From the NCBI GenBank assembly GCA_030847615.1, contig JAUMIR010000001.1, positions 30,193,501 through 30,257,500 on the forward strand: a stretch of 64,000 nt of DNA, written 5' to 3'. Numbering within the stretch: position 1 is the first letter of the stretch; each line of letters begins with the position of its first letter. The position numbers and the translations under genes are program-made. The notes beneath the pieces are model-generated. The model did not search any database and was not told the DNA's origin. It worked only from the letters and a program-made list of their open reading frames with translations. Shown in pieces: positions 42,663 to 61,203 of the stretch. The DNA comes from Gambelia wislizenii. Taxonomy: Eukaryota > Chordata > Lepidosauria > Squamata > Crotaphytidae.

Positions 42663-43016
42663 CAGTGGATCTTAACCTTTTATTTACCAGGAACCCGCTT
42701 TAAATTGCCACAGACCCCCGCAAGACTTAACTCAAGATTTAAAACAACAGCAACAATAATAATACAATTGCACCATCCTTTCCTCTGAGGCACTGGACGG
42801 AAAGACTTTTCTCCTTTTTCCTACAAGTTTCTGGCTGGAGTGTATTGAATGGCAATGCACAGGCCAAGCCATCCAGCCATCTGTTGCCTTGGCTCCTGTC
42901 ACATGGCTGCACCACTGCAGGGGGAAGGTGGGCTGAGCAGCCTTCAAGCCTTTGCAGACCCTGTGAGGATATCGCAGCCCCCTGGGGGTCCACAGACCAC
43001 AGGTTAAGAACCACTG
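42663..43016 (-). mobile_element. hAT MITE, family C copy 3, with perfect 8-bp target duplication
   Basis: Ends CAGTGGATCTTAACC and GGTTAAGAACCACTG; the 8-bp direct repeat GCATATTT flanks it at 42655-42662 and 43017-43024. The interior matches copies 1 and 2 (39710-40055, 40104-40500). This confirms the family boundaries independently of copy 1. Confidence 0.93.
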
Positions 43017-43042
43017 GCATATTTTACCAGCTGCTAGATTTT

Positions 43043-43470
43043 GTATGGAGGACCATCGCCTCCCAAAAATAGTACTCTACGGTGAACTCGCCACGGGACA
43101 GCGTAAGAGGGGCGCTCCAAAAAAACGATACAAAGACTCCCTGAAACAACATCTCAGGCTCGGCCAAATTGATCACCAACAGTGGTCCGCCCTGGCCTCA
43201 CATCGGGAGGCATGGAGACGCACTATCCACAATGCTGCAGCCTTATTTGAGAACTCACGCCAAACAAGTCTTGAAGAGAAACGACAATGCAGAAAGAATC
43301 ACAACCCAAAAACATCACTCAAGGAGACCTTCTACTGTGCTTTTAGCAACCGGACTTGTTTATCTTGGATTGGGCTTTTTAGTCATCAGCGCGCTTGCAG
43401 AAAGCGCGGGATGAGTCCTTCCTGAATCTTCGTTTGCGAAGAAAAGCCAGAGAGAGAGAGAGAGAGAGAG
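43043..43470 (+). mobile_element. 5'-truncated LINE, C-terminal end with zinc-knuckle-like motif and (GA)n tail
   Basis: Open from 43045 to a TGA at 43423-43425. It encodes the end of a LINE reverse-transcriptase protein: MEDHRLPKIVLYGEL, QRKRGAPKKRYKDSLKQHL, and a terminal Cys/His motif (here the first Cys pair is degraded, CAFSNRTC...HQRAC). It is followed by 'gaagaaaagcc' and a (AG)n run to 43470. The same protein end, inverted, lies at 62917-63982. The 5' truncation at about 43043 is typical of LINE insertion. The clade (RTE/L2-like) is uncertain. Confidence 0.8.
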
Positions 43471-44279
43471 ATTTTGTAACTACTTCAAAATATGGAACAG
43501 CCATTGTTTTGTTCTTCTAGCAGTCTCCAAATCCTGAAAATTTTGCATGTAGCAGAGATTGATCGCTTTGCACATATCTCCTCAGAGGTAAGTCATGTTG
43601 CTGGATTACATGAGACATGTAATTATAGGATGGCAGCCAAATTCAATTAGACTGACACCTGAAATTCATCTCAAGCATGACCATCAGCACTTAATGTCCA
43701 ACTTTTTCTCTTATGTTTCCCACCCCACTTTATTCTGCTTAATGTCCATCTTGAGCAGACTTCCAGATAGCAACCAAACTTTTGAGTTATTTTTTATGAC
43801 AGCTGATCAGGGTAAAATAAACTACTCTAATAATTAAAGTATTTTCCTATGGTAAAAATCACCTACTGCTCTATGTATTTCCTAGCAGGGGTGATAAGCA
43901 ATAACCATGCAGCTTTTCTATCTTTTCAGGCCCCCCTTTATTCAGCCCCCCCCTATAAATTCTTTTGACTGTCTAGTAACTCCATAGCATCAGCCAAGTC
44001 AAGAGCAAAGCTTGGGCTGCGTTTATACGGGCAAATATTCCCCTAAATATATCGCAAAGATTGCTCATTGTTCCCATGGATCGCGCCACAGTATCCCCTC
44101 ATTCAGAAGGGGGGAAGGTAAATAACCCAAATATAGATGTCGCTACTTTTGCTGACTTATTTGAAAAGTAGCATGACTTAGCACATTATTGTGTAAACAA
44201 CCATTTTGCTAAGGGCTGTGTGAATTACCAGCAAACTTCCCGATACAGTTACAGCAGAGCTGTGTTGTGATTGGTTGTT

Positions 44280-44625
44280 ATGATGAAGGGGTGGGTTTGA
44301 AAGAGGTGGAGTGAGGGAGATCGATCAGCTATTAACCACAGAAAAAATCCTTTGTGTCTGCAGCTAGCTTTGGTGCCAAGGGAAGTCTGTGTGTGGAGGA
44401 GAATGGGGTGGTGGTGGTGAAGGGGTGAAAGTCAATATTGATCAGCTGTTAACCACCACTGGGAAAAAAATCCTGTCTGTAGCTAGCTTTGGTGCCAAGG
44501 GAAGTCTGTGTGTGGAGGAGATAGGGGGGTTAAGGGTTGAGATTCATTATCGATCAGCTGTTAACCACCATGGAAAAAATCCATTCTCTTTGCAGCTTGT
44601 TTTGGTGCCAGGGCAGACATTCCTA
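44280..44625. repeat. tandem repeat, about 112-117-bp unit, nearly three copies
   Basis: The phrase 'gatcagct' followed by 'ttaaccacc' recurs at 44323, 44440 and 44552 (steps 117 and 112). Each unit has 'aaaaaatcc', 'gcagctagctttggtgcca' and, in the first two, 'agggaagtctgtgtgtggaggag'. The third unit is truncated after 'tggtgccagggcag'. It is in the CUL7-MRPL2 intergenic region and noncoding. Confidence 0.85.
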
Positions 44626-45540
44626 TTGCATTCCTTTGTCCTTCTCTCCAATGCTTGGCCACGCCCCTCCCCACATTTGCCTGTCTGAACCACAAAACGG
44701 AAAAAAACAAAGAGCAACAAAATACAACTGTTTTCCCCATAACTCGTGTAAGCTACCCACCACTGGTGCGAAAAAGCAATAAAACCTGCCATGTAATAGA
44801 GCCCTTGGAAAGGTTATTTACAGTATTTATTTTGGGGAGCAGCATAGATTACTGGTAAATTGTCCCTTGTTCCAAACATAATTTAGCTGTCATGTCACAG
44901 TTAGTGCAGAGTTAGTTTTTTGTAATTCCATTTGCAAATCTTTTTTTCTAAATGGAGGAGGAGGAATAATATATGATTCAAGTGTTGGCTCATGTTGTAA
45001 CCTAGTAGGATATTTCCACTTCTGTTCTTGTTGGAAGCACCCGTGCAGCAGGATCAGCTCTTTCTTGATTTAAGAAGACCCTGGTCAAAGGTGCTCCTCC
45101 AAAGGGAAAGAATTAATTCCTCAAGGTCAGAGTAAAATAGACAGAAACTCAGTAGTGAAGCTGGAGGGGAAGATCTGACTTTGAACTCTCCTGAAATTCC
45201 AGAGCTTGGAAACATTATTTTTGGACTACAGTTTCCAGAATCCTCCAGCCAAAATGCTGGCTAGGGGATTCTGAGCGTTGTAATCCAAAAAGTTACTTCT
45301 TTAAGCTCTGACTTGACATCAGAATACGGTAAAAATGCACCGACAACTTGATTCTGTGTACACTTCTTAGGCGTGCCTACACATTCTGATTTAAATACTG
45401 GTAGACTTGGGCTCCTCCAAATCTTGCATAGAATTGGGGCTGCAAATGTGTCACTATCATATCCAAAGGAGCTGTTCTATCTTGTGGGTTTTAGCTCTTG
45501 AAGAAAGAATGTACACTGATGGCTGAGCAGTCATGTGTTC
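44626..45540. other. CUL7-MRPL2 intergenic sequence
   Basis: No exon seen. A palindromic MITE-like relic spans about 45190-45310 ('ccagagcttggaaac...tttttggactacag' pairing with 'ttgtaatccaaaaagttacttctttaagctct'). The remainder looks unique. Confidence 0.5.
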
Positions 45541-45558
45541 AGGTCAAAACAGGTAGGC

Positions 45559-45564
45559 TTTATT
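45559..45564 (-). terminator. MRPL2: MRPL2 poly(A) signal (AATAAA on the minus strand)
   Basis: Canonical AATAAA about 35 nt past the MRPL2 stop codon, in the context GTCAATAAAGCC. This implies a very short 3'UTR of roughly 50-60 nt. Confidence 0.75.
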
Positions 45565-45598
45565 GACCAAATCCCCACTGACAGCACGAGCACAGACT

Positions 45599-54129
<8,531 letters not shown>

Positions 54130-54905
54130 ACCACTAACACTTGTTGCCTGCTTCAGTGTGAAAAAAAATAAAAAGGAAAAGATGGAGAGAGATAATTACC
54201 AGTTTATAGATGCTATATATAAGAAAAAATTAAAAATAAAGGGCCAACACATATACTGAGCTTTCAACTCAGGAAAATGTCAAAACCACTTCTGCTTTGT
54301 ACAGTGCTCAAACTGAATTAATAGACAATTACTGTTAAAAGGGTGGGGAGTCTCTCTTTGCCTGAGGGCTAAATTCAATTTCAGACAAGTTGGGTGGGGG
54401 GGTAAATTCTACTGGTGGGTGGGACAGAAAAATGGGACCCAAAATACCATCATATTTTAGTTTAAAACTCTTACTGACAGTAATTGAACGTCAGGAGAAG
54501 AATTTCAACCTTCTAGAATGTGGAGCGGAGCTGGGAAGCCACCAAAAATACTGTCACAGGCAAAGAAGCATGGACATCTAGGGAAGTCCAGAGGGCCGGA
54601 TCAGAAACCCAGGTGGGCCAGATTCAGCCCTAGGGCCTAAAGTTCCCAACCCCTGTTCTGTTTGAATTCCCAAGTTTAGAATGTGGGCTAAGCAATTCTG
54701 TTCCACAATCTTACAACCTTTTGTTATTTATTATGTGTCAGAGATGTGGTAATGAAATCAAGAAAGAAGCTTAATGGCAAAGACCTACAAATCTTTCCTA
54801 TAGTGAGCATCAAGCCTGAGTGGGAATTTGAACACAGCTCCTCTGGGTCATTGGCAAATATTGGGCTAGTGTTTCAACTATCAGGTGACTTCTAGATGTC
54901 TTGAG

Positions 54906-55270
54906 TTTTTGTTGTTATTGCCATCAAGTCAGCTCCAACTTATGGTGATCCTATGAATGAGAGACCTCCAGATCACTCAATTATCAACAGCCCTGTTCAG
55001 GTCTTGCAGACTCAGGGCCCTGGCTTCTTTGATTGAGTCTATCCATCTGTAATGTGGTCTTCCTCTTTTCCTACTGCCTTCTACCTTCCCAAACATTATT
55101 GTCTTTTCCAGTGAGTCATGTCTTCTCATGATATGGCCAAAGCATGACAGTCTCAGTTTAATCATGTTGGTTTCTGGGGAGTGTTCAGGCTTGATTTGCT
55201 CTAGGGCTCACTGATTTGTCTTTTTAGAAGTCCATGGTATCCACAAGAGTCTTCTCCAGCACCGCATTCT
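54906..55270 (-). mobile_element. Bov-B (RTE) LINE 3' end
   Basis: The minus strand encodes the Bov-B C-terminal signature: LSCFGHIMRRHDSLEKTIM, then GKVEGSRKRGRPHYRWIDSI. The 3'UTR reads on the plus strand as 'tgccatcaagtcagctccaacttatggtgatcctatgaatgagagacctcc'. It is 5' truncated and lies upstream of MRPL2 coding exon 1. Bov-B at this density is expected in squamates. Confidence 0.88.
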
Positions 55271-56282
55271 TGGCTTACATTCCTATAATTCCCAGCCAGC
55301 ATGGTACCCCCAACTACACTGTATCAATTTGAGAAAGTTTGCTCTCCCCACTACACCACCATGGGAGAGACAGAACTGAAGAGGGATGTTGAAGAAAGCT
55401 GTCTTATTCCAAGGTTTAATGCCCAGAATTGGTACAAAAAGAGTTCTAATTTTTCTCACGGCAACCTGTGTGGGTTTTATAAGGAAATTGCTTCAGTTTG
55501 GCAAAAGTAGCATGAAAAACACCATGTAGATAATCAGGGGCTTGTCTATACAAGGCAATAAAATGTGGACTGATGTGCAGTAATGCCAATTCGCAGCAGC
55601 TTTCATTTGTCTCCATGTTTTTTTTTTCCAAATTTGCAGGCATGGGAAGCCATACATGTTTGTTGTTCAAATGGTCATGCCTGCAAATCAAGAAGGCAGG
55701 TGTGAGTGAATTACTCACTTTTTATTGTCACCAGTTGCTGCTGCTGAACAGTATTTTTAAAAAAAGCAAATCCAAGGTATGGAAGCATGTTCTTCCACTT
55801 AAATAAACAGAAAAAAAGGGGGAAGTCTGTTTCATTGCCTCAGCACACAACTGCTACAATGAAAATCGAACATGGCAGTTCCAGGCGCTACTGTGCTGGC
55901 AAACTCTGCCCCCTGCCCAGGTCCGACAAATCAGCTTTCCACATCTGCTCTTATTGGGAAAGTGCAGCAAAGCAAATTGGTTGTCCCAACGAGCAGGAAT
56001 GTGCATTTCCTTCAGGGTTTTTTTTTTAAGTTGGTATTTGGAGTTTTTGTCCCCCACTCTTTCTGAATACAGCGAAATAATATGGGATCCCATTGGAACA
56101 AAACAAATTCTCCTCGAATTCTATGAGAAGTATTTTGGCCATATAGACAAGCCCCTGTTACATGTAACATTGCTTTGAATCACATGGCAGCCTCCATGTT
56201 TGGAACTGAAAGGCAGAACAGTGTCAGAGAGCCAGTAGCCACAAGAGTGGCCCATTTAGACTACTACTCCCACAACCAAGTA

Positions 56283-56510
56283 CAGTTATCCCTCCATATC
56301 CATGGATTTGGTATCCATGGATTTAAGTATTCACAGCTTGAAAATATTCTTAAAAAATAATAATCCAAAAAGCAAACCTTGATTTTGCCATTTTATATAA
56401 GGGTCGCCATTTTGCTATGCCATTGCATATAAAGGGACTTGAGTATTCATGGATTTTGGTATCCACAGGGGTCCTGGAACCAAACCCCAGCGAATATGAA
56501 CGGACAACTC
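56283..56510 (-). mobile_element. Tigger-like MITE, family A (minus orientation)
   Basis: TA precedes it at 56281-56282. It runs from CAGTTATCCCTCCATATCC to 'gaatatgaacggacaactc', with all family-A landmarks. With 57094-57323 it forms an inverted pair about 580 bp apart. Confidence 0.85.
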
Positions 56511-56882
56511 TTAGCTTCTACAGAGGACTTGTACTTCCATCTTTAGTTTGCTTTCCTAGACCTATGAAGGCTAGCAACCCCAACTGCAAGAAACATATTT
56601 AGGCATGTACTCATAGGATTGCAACTGTGCTTCTTGCAATTTAAATTAATGAGACTTGCTTCTCAGAAGTAAACATGTACAACAGTATTGCACTATTATT
56701 GGAGAAGAAGCATCATTTTAGAACTCACCTCTTCTGCCAGATTAGTTTGCCAAAAAATTGTAGGGAAAACCCAAGGGGCTGTTGTGATGCCTTATTCCCC
56801 CACTCACCTCACACAAACAAGTTAAGGAAGCAGAATACATAGGGAAGTGTAACCAGAAGCAGTTACTGGAGTAACACATAGC

Positions 56883-56950
56883 ATCATAGAGTTGGAAGAG
56901 ACCCCCAAGGGCCATCTAGTCCAACCCCCTGCCATGCAGGAATACACACA
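56883..56950 (-). mobile_element. CR1 LINE extreme 3' end
   Basis: 'catcatagagttggaagagacccccaagggccatctagtccaaccccctgccatgcagg' is the CR1 3' terminus on the minus strand. It is only about 65 bp long, a strongly truncated insertion. Confidence 0.85.
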
Positions 56951-57093
56951 CACAGACCCCGCCGCCTGCAGCACAGCCCAAGAAGCAAATTTCACTGACC
57001 TCAGTGGTGTTTACTCTCAAGTAATAAACCCTACACAGGATAGCCACGCCAGCTGCCAGAAATCAGACATTGGAAAAATATATTTTTGGACTA

Positions 57094-57323
57094 CAGTTGT
57101 CCCTTCATATTCGCTAGGGTTTGGTTCCAGGACCCCCCACTGATACCAAAATCCATGAATACTCAAGTCCCATTATATGCAATGGCATAATAAAATAGCG
57201 TCCCTTATATAAGATGGCAAAATCAAGGTTTGCTTTTTGGGATATTATTTTTTAAAGTATATTTTCAAGCCGTGGATAATTAAATCCGTGGATACCAAAG
57301 CCGTGAATACAGAGGGCCAACTG
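57094..57323 (+). mobile_element. Tigger-like MITE, family A (complete)
   Basis: TA at 57092-57093 and 57324-57325. Ends CAGTTGTCCCTTCATATTC and GAGGGCCAACTG. It is the best-preserved family-A copy in the window and a useful reference for the others. Confidence 0.88.
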
Positions 57324-57559
57324 TACAGCTCTCAAAAGGTCATGCTGGGCTGGGGGGATTCTGGGTGCTGCAGTACCAAAAAGTAGATCTTCCAAATTTT
57401 GCAATAAATACTTTTAATTTAAATCCTATGTACACTTACCTGGGACTAAGGTTGGTTGAACACAATAGGGATTTACTTCTAATTACGATCAGGCGGAATA
57501 GACCCACCCAAGCTGGAAGTATTTCCCCCGGTGTTATTGTTGGCATGCCCGACAAGCCT

Positions 57560-57690
57560 CCAAGAATCACTTTCAATCACCTCCAATTCCCTCTAAGGCC
57601 CATTTCTGGTCTGCGTCCTGAAGCCTACGGAGCATGCGCGACTCCCTCCCGGGCGGAGCAGAGAAAGAAAATGCCGGGACTGTCCTAATC
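57560..57690 (-). promoter_or_regulatory. small CpG-rich patch, possible MRPL2 upstream exon or promoter
   Basis: The only CpG-rich non-repeat patch between MRPL2 coding exon 1 and 60.9 kb; it contains 'gcatgcgcgactccctcccgggcggagc'. The acceptor just upstream of the MRPL2 start codon shows that a noncoding exon lies further upstream; this patch or the 61-kb promoter could supply it. A minus-strand donor lies at about 57437 (CCAG then GTAAGT), but in repeat-like sequence. Position and composition are the only support. Confidence 0.3.
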
Positions 57691-57693
57691 ATC

Positions 57694-57833
57694 TGTACTG
57701 AGTGGTCTTCCAGGCTCTTTGGACTTCAACTCCCAGAATCCTTAGTCATTGGCCAAGGTGGCTGAGGCTTCTGGGAACTGAAGTCCAAAAAACACCTGGC
57801 GAACTAGGGTTTGGAAATCACTGGTAGAATAAA
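57694..57833. mobile_element. palindromic MITE
   Basis: 'gagtggtcttccaggctctttggacttcaactcccagaatcc' pairs with 'ggcttctgggaactgaagtccaaaaaacacctgg...atcactg'. Same general type as 18907-19042. No clear 8-bp duplication. Confidence 0.6.
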
Positions 57834-57924
57834 GGAGTTTTGGAGTCTTCGTCATCAAGAAACTGTTTAACCTTTCAGGCACCTTTCAGATGAGTTGGGC
57901 TATAACTCCCATCGTGCATTACTA

Positions 57925-58045
57925 TCTAATAATAATAATAATAATAATCCTTAGTTATTTATTACCAGCCTCTGTCCTCAGAATCCCAGCAGGGTACAAC
58001 ATCACACAGTACAGTATACAGTAAATTCAATACAATACATTACAA
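57925..58045 (-). mobile_element. LINE 3' tail with (AAT)n
   Basis: (TAA)n at about 57930-57950, then 'ttatttattaccagcctct', 'cagcagggtacaacatcaca'; the reverse of a squamate LINE 3' end, comparable with 18460-18560. Confidence 0.5.
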
Positions 58046-58473
58046 TGCAATTTTTAATACAATACTATCTGGTAGGAATTTAGGGGGAGGATTAGGAGTT
58101 TTTTTATTGAAATAAGACCATTCTACTGAAAAATACACCCGACTGCAAAAGGCCATAACAATAACGCTAACGTTTCTTTTTCCTCTTTTCTTACTAATAC
58201 AAAAATAAAACTATCTATCCTAACACCAATACATTTTTCTCTTAATCTAAACACACTATAATCACTCTATTTTCATTTCCAATTAACATTATATTTACGC
58301 CTTTATACTAAAATTAGAAGTTACACATTACAATTATACATATTTGGAAAAGAAAAGATTAATAAAAATTAATAAAAATAACAATACAAAATAATATTAA
58401 AAAAATAATAAAATATTTATTCATTTAAAGATATCCCTTAAGTTGTTGCTGGGGTTGTCTCACTAAACCACAG

Positions 58474-59049
58474 CTAAAAAAAATTCCACCAATGGTTTGG
58501 CAATTTCTCTTTTTCACTCAAAGCTAAATTTTCAATTATGTTCTTAATATAATAAGCAGTGCCTTTTACATCCTGCAGATTTTGACTCTTTACCTCCATT
58601 TGTCTTTGGAAAAATAATCCCAAAATCACATAGAGGATTACCAGGCGCACCGTGGACCAGAGCACTGTCCAAAAATTCACAGCCGGGGAACCAGACTCCT
58701 TCTTCTTCCTCTTTTGGCCCACTGACTTTCTGGGTCCCCTGAGACCCCCTGGAGGTTCAGTCCCCGAAAGCACTGTCTCCCAAGCCTGCTGTGTCAAATC
58801 TGGCCAGTCCAGGACCCGGGCCACCTCCTCCCATGTTTCCTGGATGTTTCCTATCATCTGGTAGGGGATGGTGGGAGTTGTAATCCAAGTGCCAAAACAT
58901 CTGAAGAGCGCTAGGTTCCAGAAAGTGAACTGATTATTACTTCCTTTGCAAAACTTGGAATAACCCCCCCTCCCCGTGCTAGAAAGCCCATTTGAAATCA
59001 GAAAGATCTCTCTTGCCCCAACCTTACACCTGGGATGCCAAGCATGCAA
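58474..59049 (-). CDS. orphan open reading frame with one predicted membrane segment
   Basis: 191 codons on the minus strand. Residues about 49-64 overlap a MITE-like palindrome arm (around 58860-58900). The more convincing part is residues 65-191, opened by a Met directly after an acceptor-like CCTACCAG. It has an amphipathic start (ETWEEVARVLDWPDLTQQAW), a Gly/Pro-rich linker, a basic cluster (GQKRKKKE, 111-118), a hydrophobic stretch (about 124-147, TVLWSTVRLVILYVILGLFF) and a helical tail ending NHWWNFF. I do not recognise the family. It could be an uncharacterised single-pass protein, a retroposed gene, or part of an unlisted LINE. No poly(A) signal or promoter was assigned. A real gene is possible but not established. 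Confidence 0.3.
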   Translation of the reverse strand: MHAWHPRCKVGAREIFLISNGLSSTGRGGYSKFCKGSNNQFTFWNLALFRCFGTWITTPTIPYQMIGNIQETWEEVARVLDWPDLTQQAWETVLSGTEPPGGLRGPRKSVGQKRKKKESGSPAVNFWTVLWSTVRLVILYVILGLFFQRQMEVKSQNLQDVKGTAYYIKNIIENLALSEKEKLPNHWWNFF

Positions 59050-59123
59050 CCCTCCCAGATGTTATTGGATTGCAACACCCACTTACTCCTCACCATTGGC
59101 TATGCCAGCTAGAGCTGCTGGTA

Positions 59124-59379
59124 CAAGTAGGACCCCTATCCGTTGGGGATTGGTTCTTGGGGGAGGAGGGGGTGGATACTGAAAACTGTGGATAATAGCG
59201 AACACCAATGGAAACAATCAGACTTCTGGTTTAAAATACCATAGTGTTGCCTTGGTGGACCTAGAAAACGGCTAGAGTGGACACATTTTCTAGGAAGACT
59301 CTATGTTAGTGTGCTGTTTTGTGTACCATGGATAATAGAATCAGTGGATAATGAATCAGTGGATACGGGGGTCCTACTG
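59124..59379. mobile_element. Tigger-like MITE, family B copy 2
   Basis: TA at 59122-59123 and 59380-59381; starts CAAGTAGGACCCCTATCC and ends GGGGGTCCTACTG. The interior 'aaaataccatagtgttgccttggtggacctagaaaacgg' is the reverse complement of the interior of 1981-2216. Confidence 0.82.
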
Positions 59380-59784
59380 TAAAACAACATCTGAAAGCTC
59401 ACATGATTTCCATCACACTGTGAACAAGGTCTCCTCAAAAATAAATCCTAGTGTTTTGAATGGAAGTATGTGTGTGGATAGGATTGCACCTCGGGATTGC
59501 CAAGTTTTCTTCCTTCCTTTTGCTTTTGTGAATGACAGGTTGGCAGAATATTTTTAGGGGTGGAAGTTTTCCGCATAGCCATGTTAGGGTAGCACTGGCA
59601 AGCTACATTTCTACGAAAGAGGACACACTAGTCCTGCCAGGTCGGAGGAGCTGGGAACCCCCCGCCAAGCAACTTTTCAGAATGATTGACCAAGAATACT
59701 TTTTGGGAAGCAGAAGGACCTTTGGCCTGTCAGATTCTTGAACTACAGCTCTCACAGTCTTTAGCCATAGCATCAATCCACAGG

Positions 59785-59955
59785 ACACAAATAATCCAGT
59801 ATGAAAGTGGATTATTTGTCACGGTTCTTTCCTATGGAATCCTGGGATTGGTAGTTTGGTGAGGCACCAGCACTCCTTGGCAAAGAAAGCTAAAGACCTT
59901 GTAAAACTACAAATCCCAAGATTCCATAGGAAGGAGCCACGGCAAATAATCCACT
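59785..59955. mobile_element. palindromic MITE
   Basis: 'agtggattatttgtcacggttctttcctatggaatcctggga' pairs with 'tcccaagattccataggaaggagccacggcaaataatccact'. Related to 9649-9862. Confidence 0.75.
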
Positions 59956-60014
59956 TTCAACAGAATAGTGTACAGTAGTGTAGATTTGGGTGTTTCCCTA
60001 CCCTGACTGGAGAT

Positions 60015-60198
60015 TATCACACTACACTGTTATAGTGCTAACTGCTCTGGCTGCCTCCTGGGGAATCCTGGGATTTGCAGTTTAGGGAGGGGCATTTAGA
60101 AGTCTCTTAGGCCTCACTAAACTACAAACCCCAGAATTCCACAGGAGGCAGCCCTGGCAGTTACAGTGGAATAATAGCACTATAACAGTGTAGTGTTA
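60015..60198. mobile_element. palindromic MITE, family D copy 2
   Basis: 'cacactacactgttatagtgct' pairs with 'agcactataacagtgtagtg'; inner arms 'ctgcctcctggggaatcctggg' and 'cagaattccacaggaggcag'. Same family as 41858-42085. Confidence 0.78.
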
Positions 60199-60747
60199 AA
60201 AGTTTTGCATCTAATTTGGGTGGAAAAGAGACTGGCCCATTCAGGTGCTGGCTGCTTTTGAAGCATGTAAAGTCCTCTTACCAATGGAGCAGAACCTGGG
60301 TTTAAATACAGAACCTGGGAATAAATTCTCTTTTAACTTGGACCCACAGCTTAGAAAACTCTCTTCTGGGTCCACAACTTTTAAAGTTTCAACCAGCGTT
60401 TCAGAACTGTTTTCTAACACTACACTGTACCATTATTTTTTCTTAAATTTTCATAGATGTATTTTTAAATTGCTTCTAATTCTACTGGTTGTTTAATTGT
60501 ATGTTAACTTTTTGCATGCTTTTTTTGTTTTGTTTTTTTACTGATGTGAGCATTTATCTGTATTTATCTTAATTTTTTGTAAGCTGCTTTTCCCCCAGGG
60601 TTGCTGAAAAAGCAGGCTATTAATAAATAACTATAAATAATACAACTTCCAGACATAATTAGCTGGTTGGAAAAGGTTCTGAGAATTGTAGTTGTAGAAA
60701 TGGCTTTTCTTATTTCTGCCCAACGCCTGTTTACATCTGCAGTAAAT

Positions 60748-60925
60748 ATACACTGTTATAGCGCTATTATTCCACTTTAACTGCTATGGCTGCCTGCTGT
60801 GGAATCCTGGATTTGCAGTTCAGGGAGGGGCATTTAGAACCCTCAGCCAGGCAGCTCTGAGGCTTCACTAAACTACAAACCCCAGAATTCCACTGGAGGC
60901 AGCCGGAGCCGTTAAAGTGGAAGGG
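60748..60925. mobile_element. palindromic MITE, family D copy 3 (right end lost)
   Basis: 'cactgttatagcgctattattccactttaac' at the left has only 'gttaaagtgga' surviving at the right, where the element runs into the CpG-rich promoter at about 60925. The insertion therefore abuts the promoter. Confidence 0.72.
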
Positions 60926-60949
60926 AGAAGCTTTGAGTTCTCTCTTGTC

Positions 60950-61203
60950 ACCTGACTAAAGAGCTCCGCCCTCGCTTCCTGGTTTGCCCAGGTGCATGCT
61001 GGGAAACCGCCATCCTGGGCGAGGTCGCCATGTTGGATTTAAAAGGGCTGCGGCGAGACGGGGCGGAACTACAATGACGTTTGTTTTTCTCTTGGCTCGG
61101 GAGGGGAGGGAGGGTTGATTAGGTGAGGTGAGAGCGCATGCGCAGCCACACATCCATCCTGCGAGCCTGTTGTTCCTGAAAAAACAAGGGGAAAAAGCGG
61201 CGG
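60950..61203 (+). promoter_or_regulatory. KLC4: CpG-rich promoter and noncoding first exon, probably KLC4
   Basis: Motifs: two YY1-type sites (CGCCATCC near 61009; CGCCATGTTGG, 61026-61036), a CRE half or full site (TGACGT, 61075-61080) and an NRF1 palindrome (GCGCATGCGC, 61134-61143). A plus-strand donor (CGG then GTACGT) ends a presumed noncoding exon at 61203. By human synteny KLC4 follows MRPL2 and points away from it. No KLC4 coding exon is visible, so the name is an inference from position. It might be bidirectional and also serve MRPL2. Confidence 0.5.
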
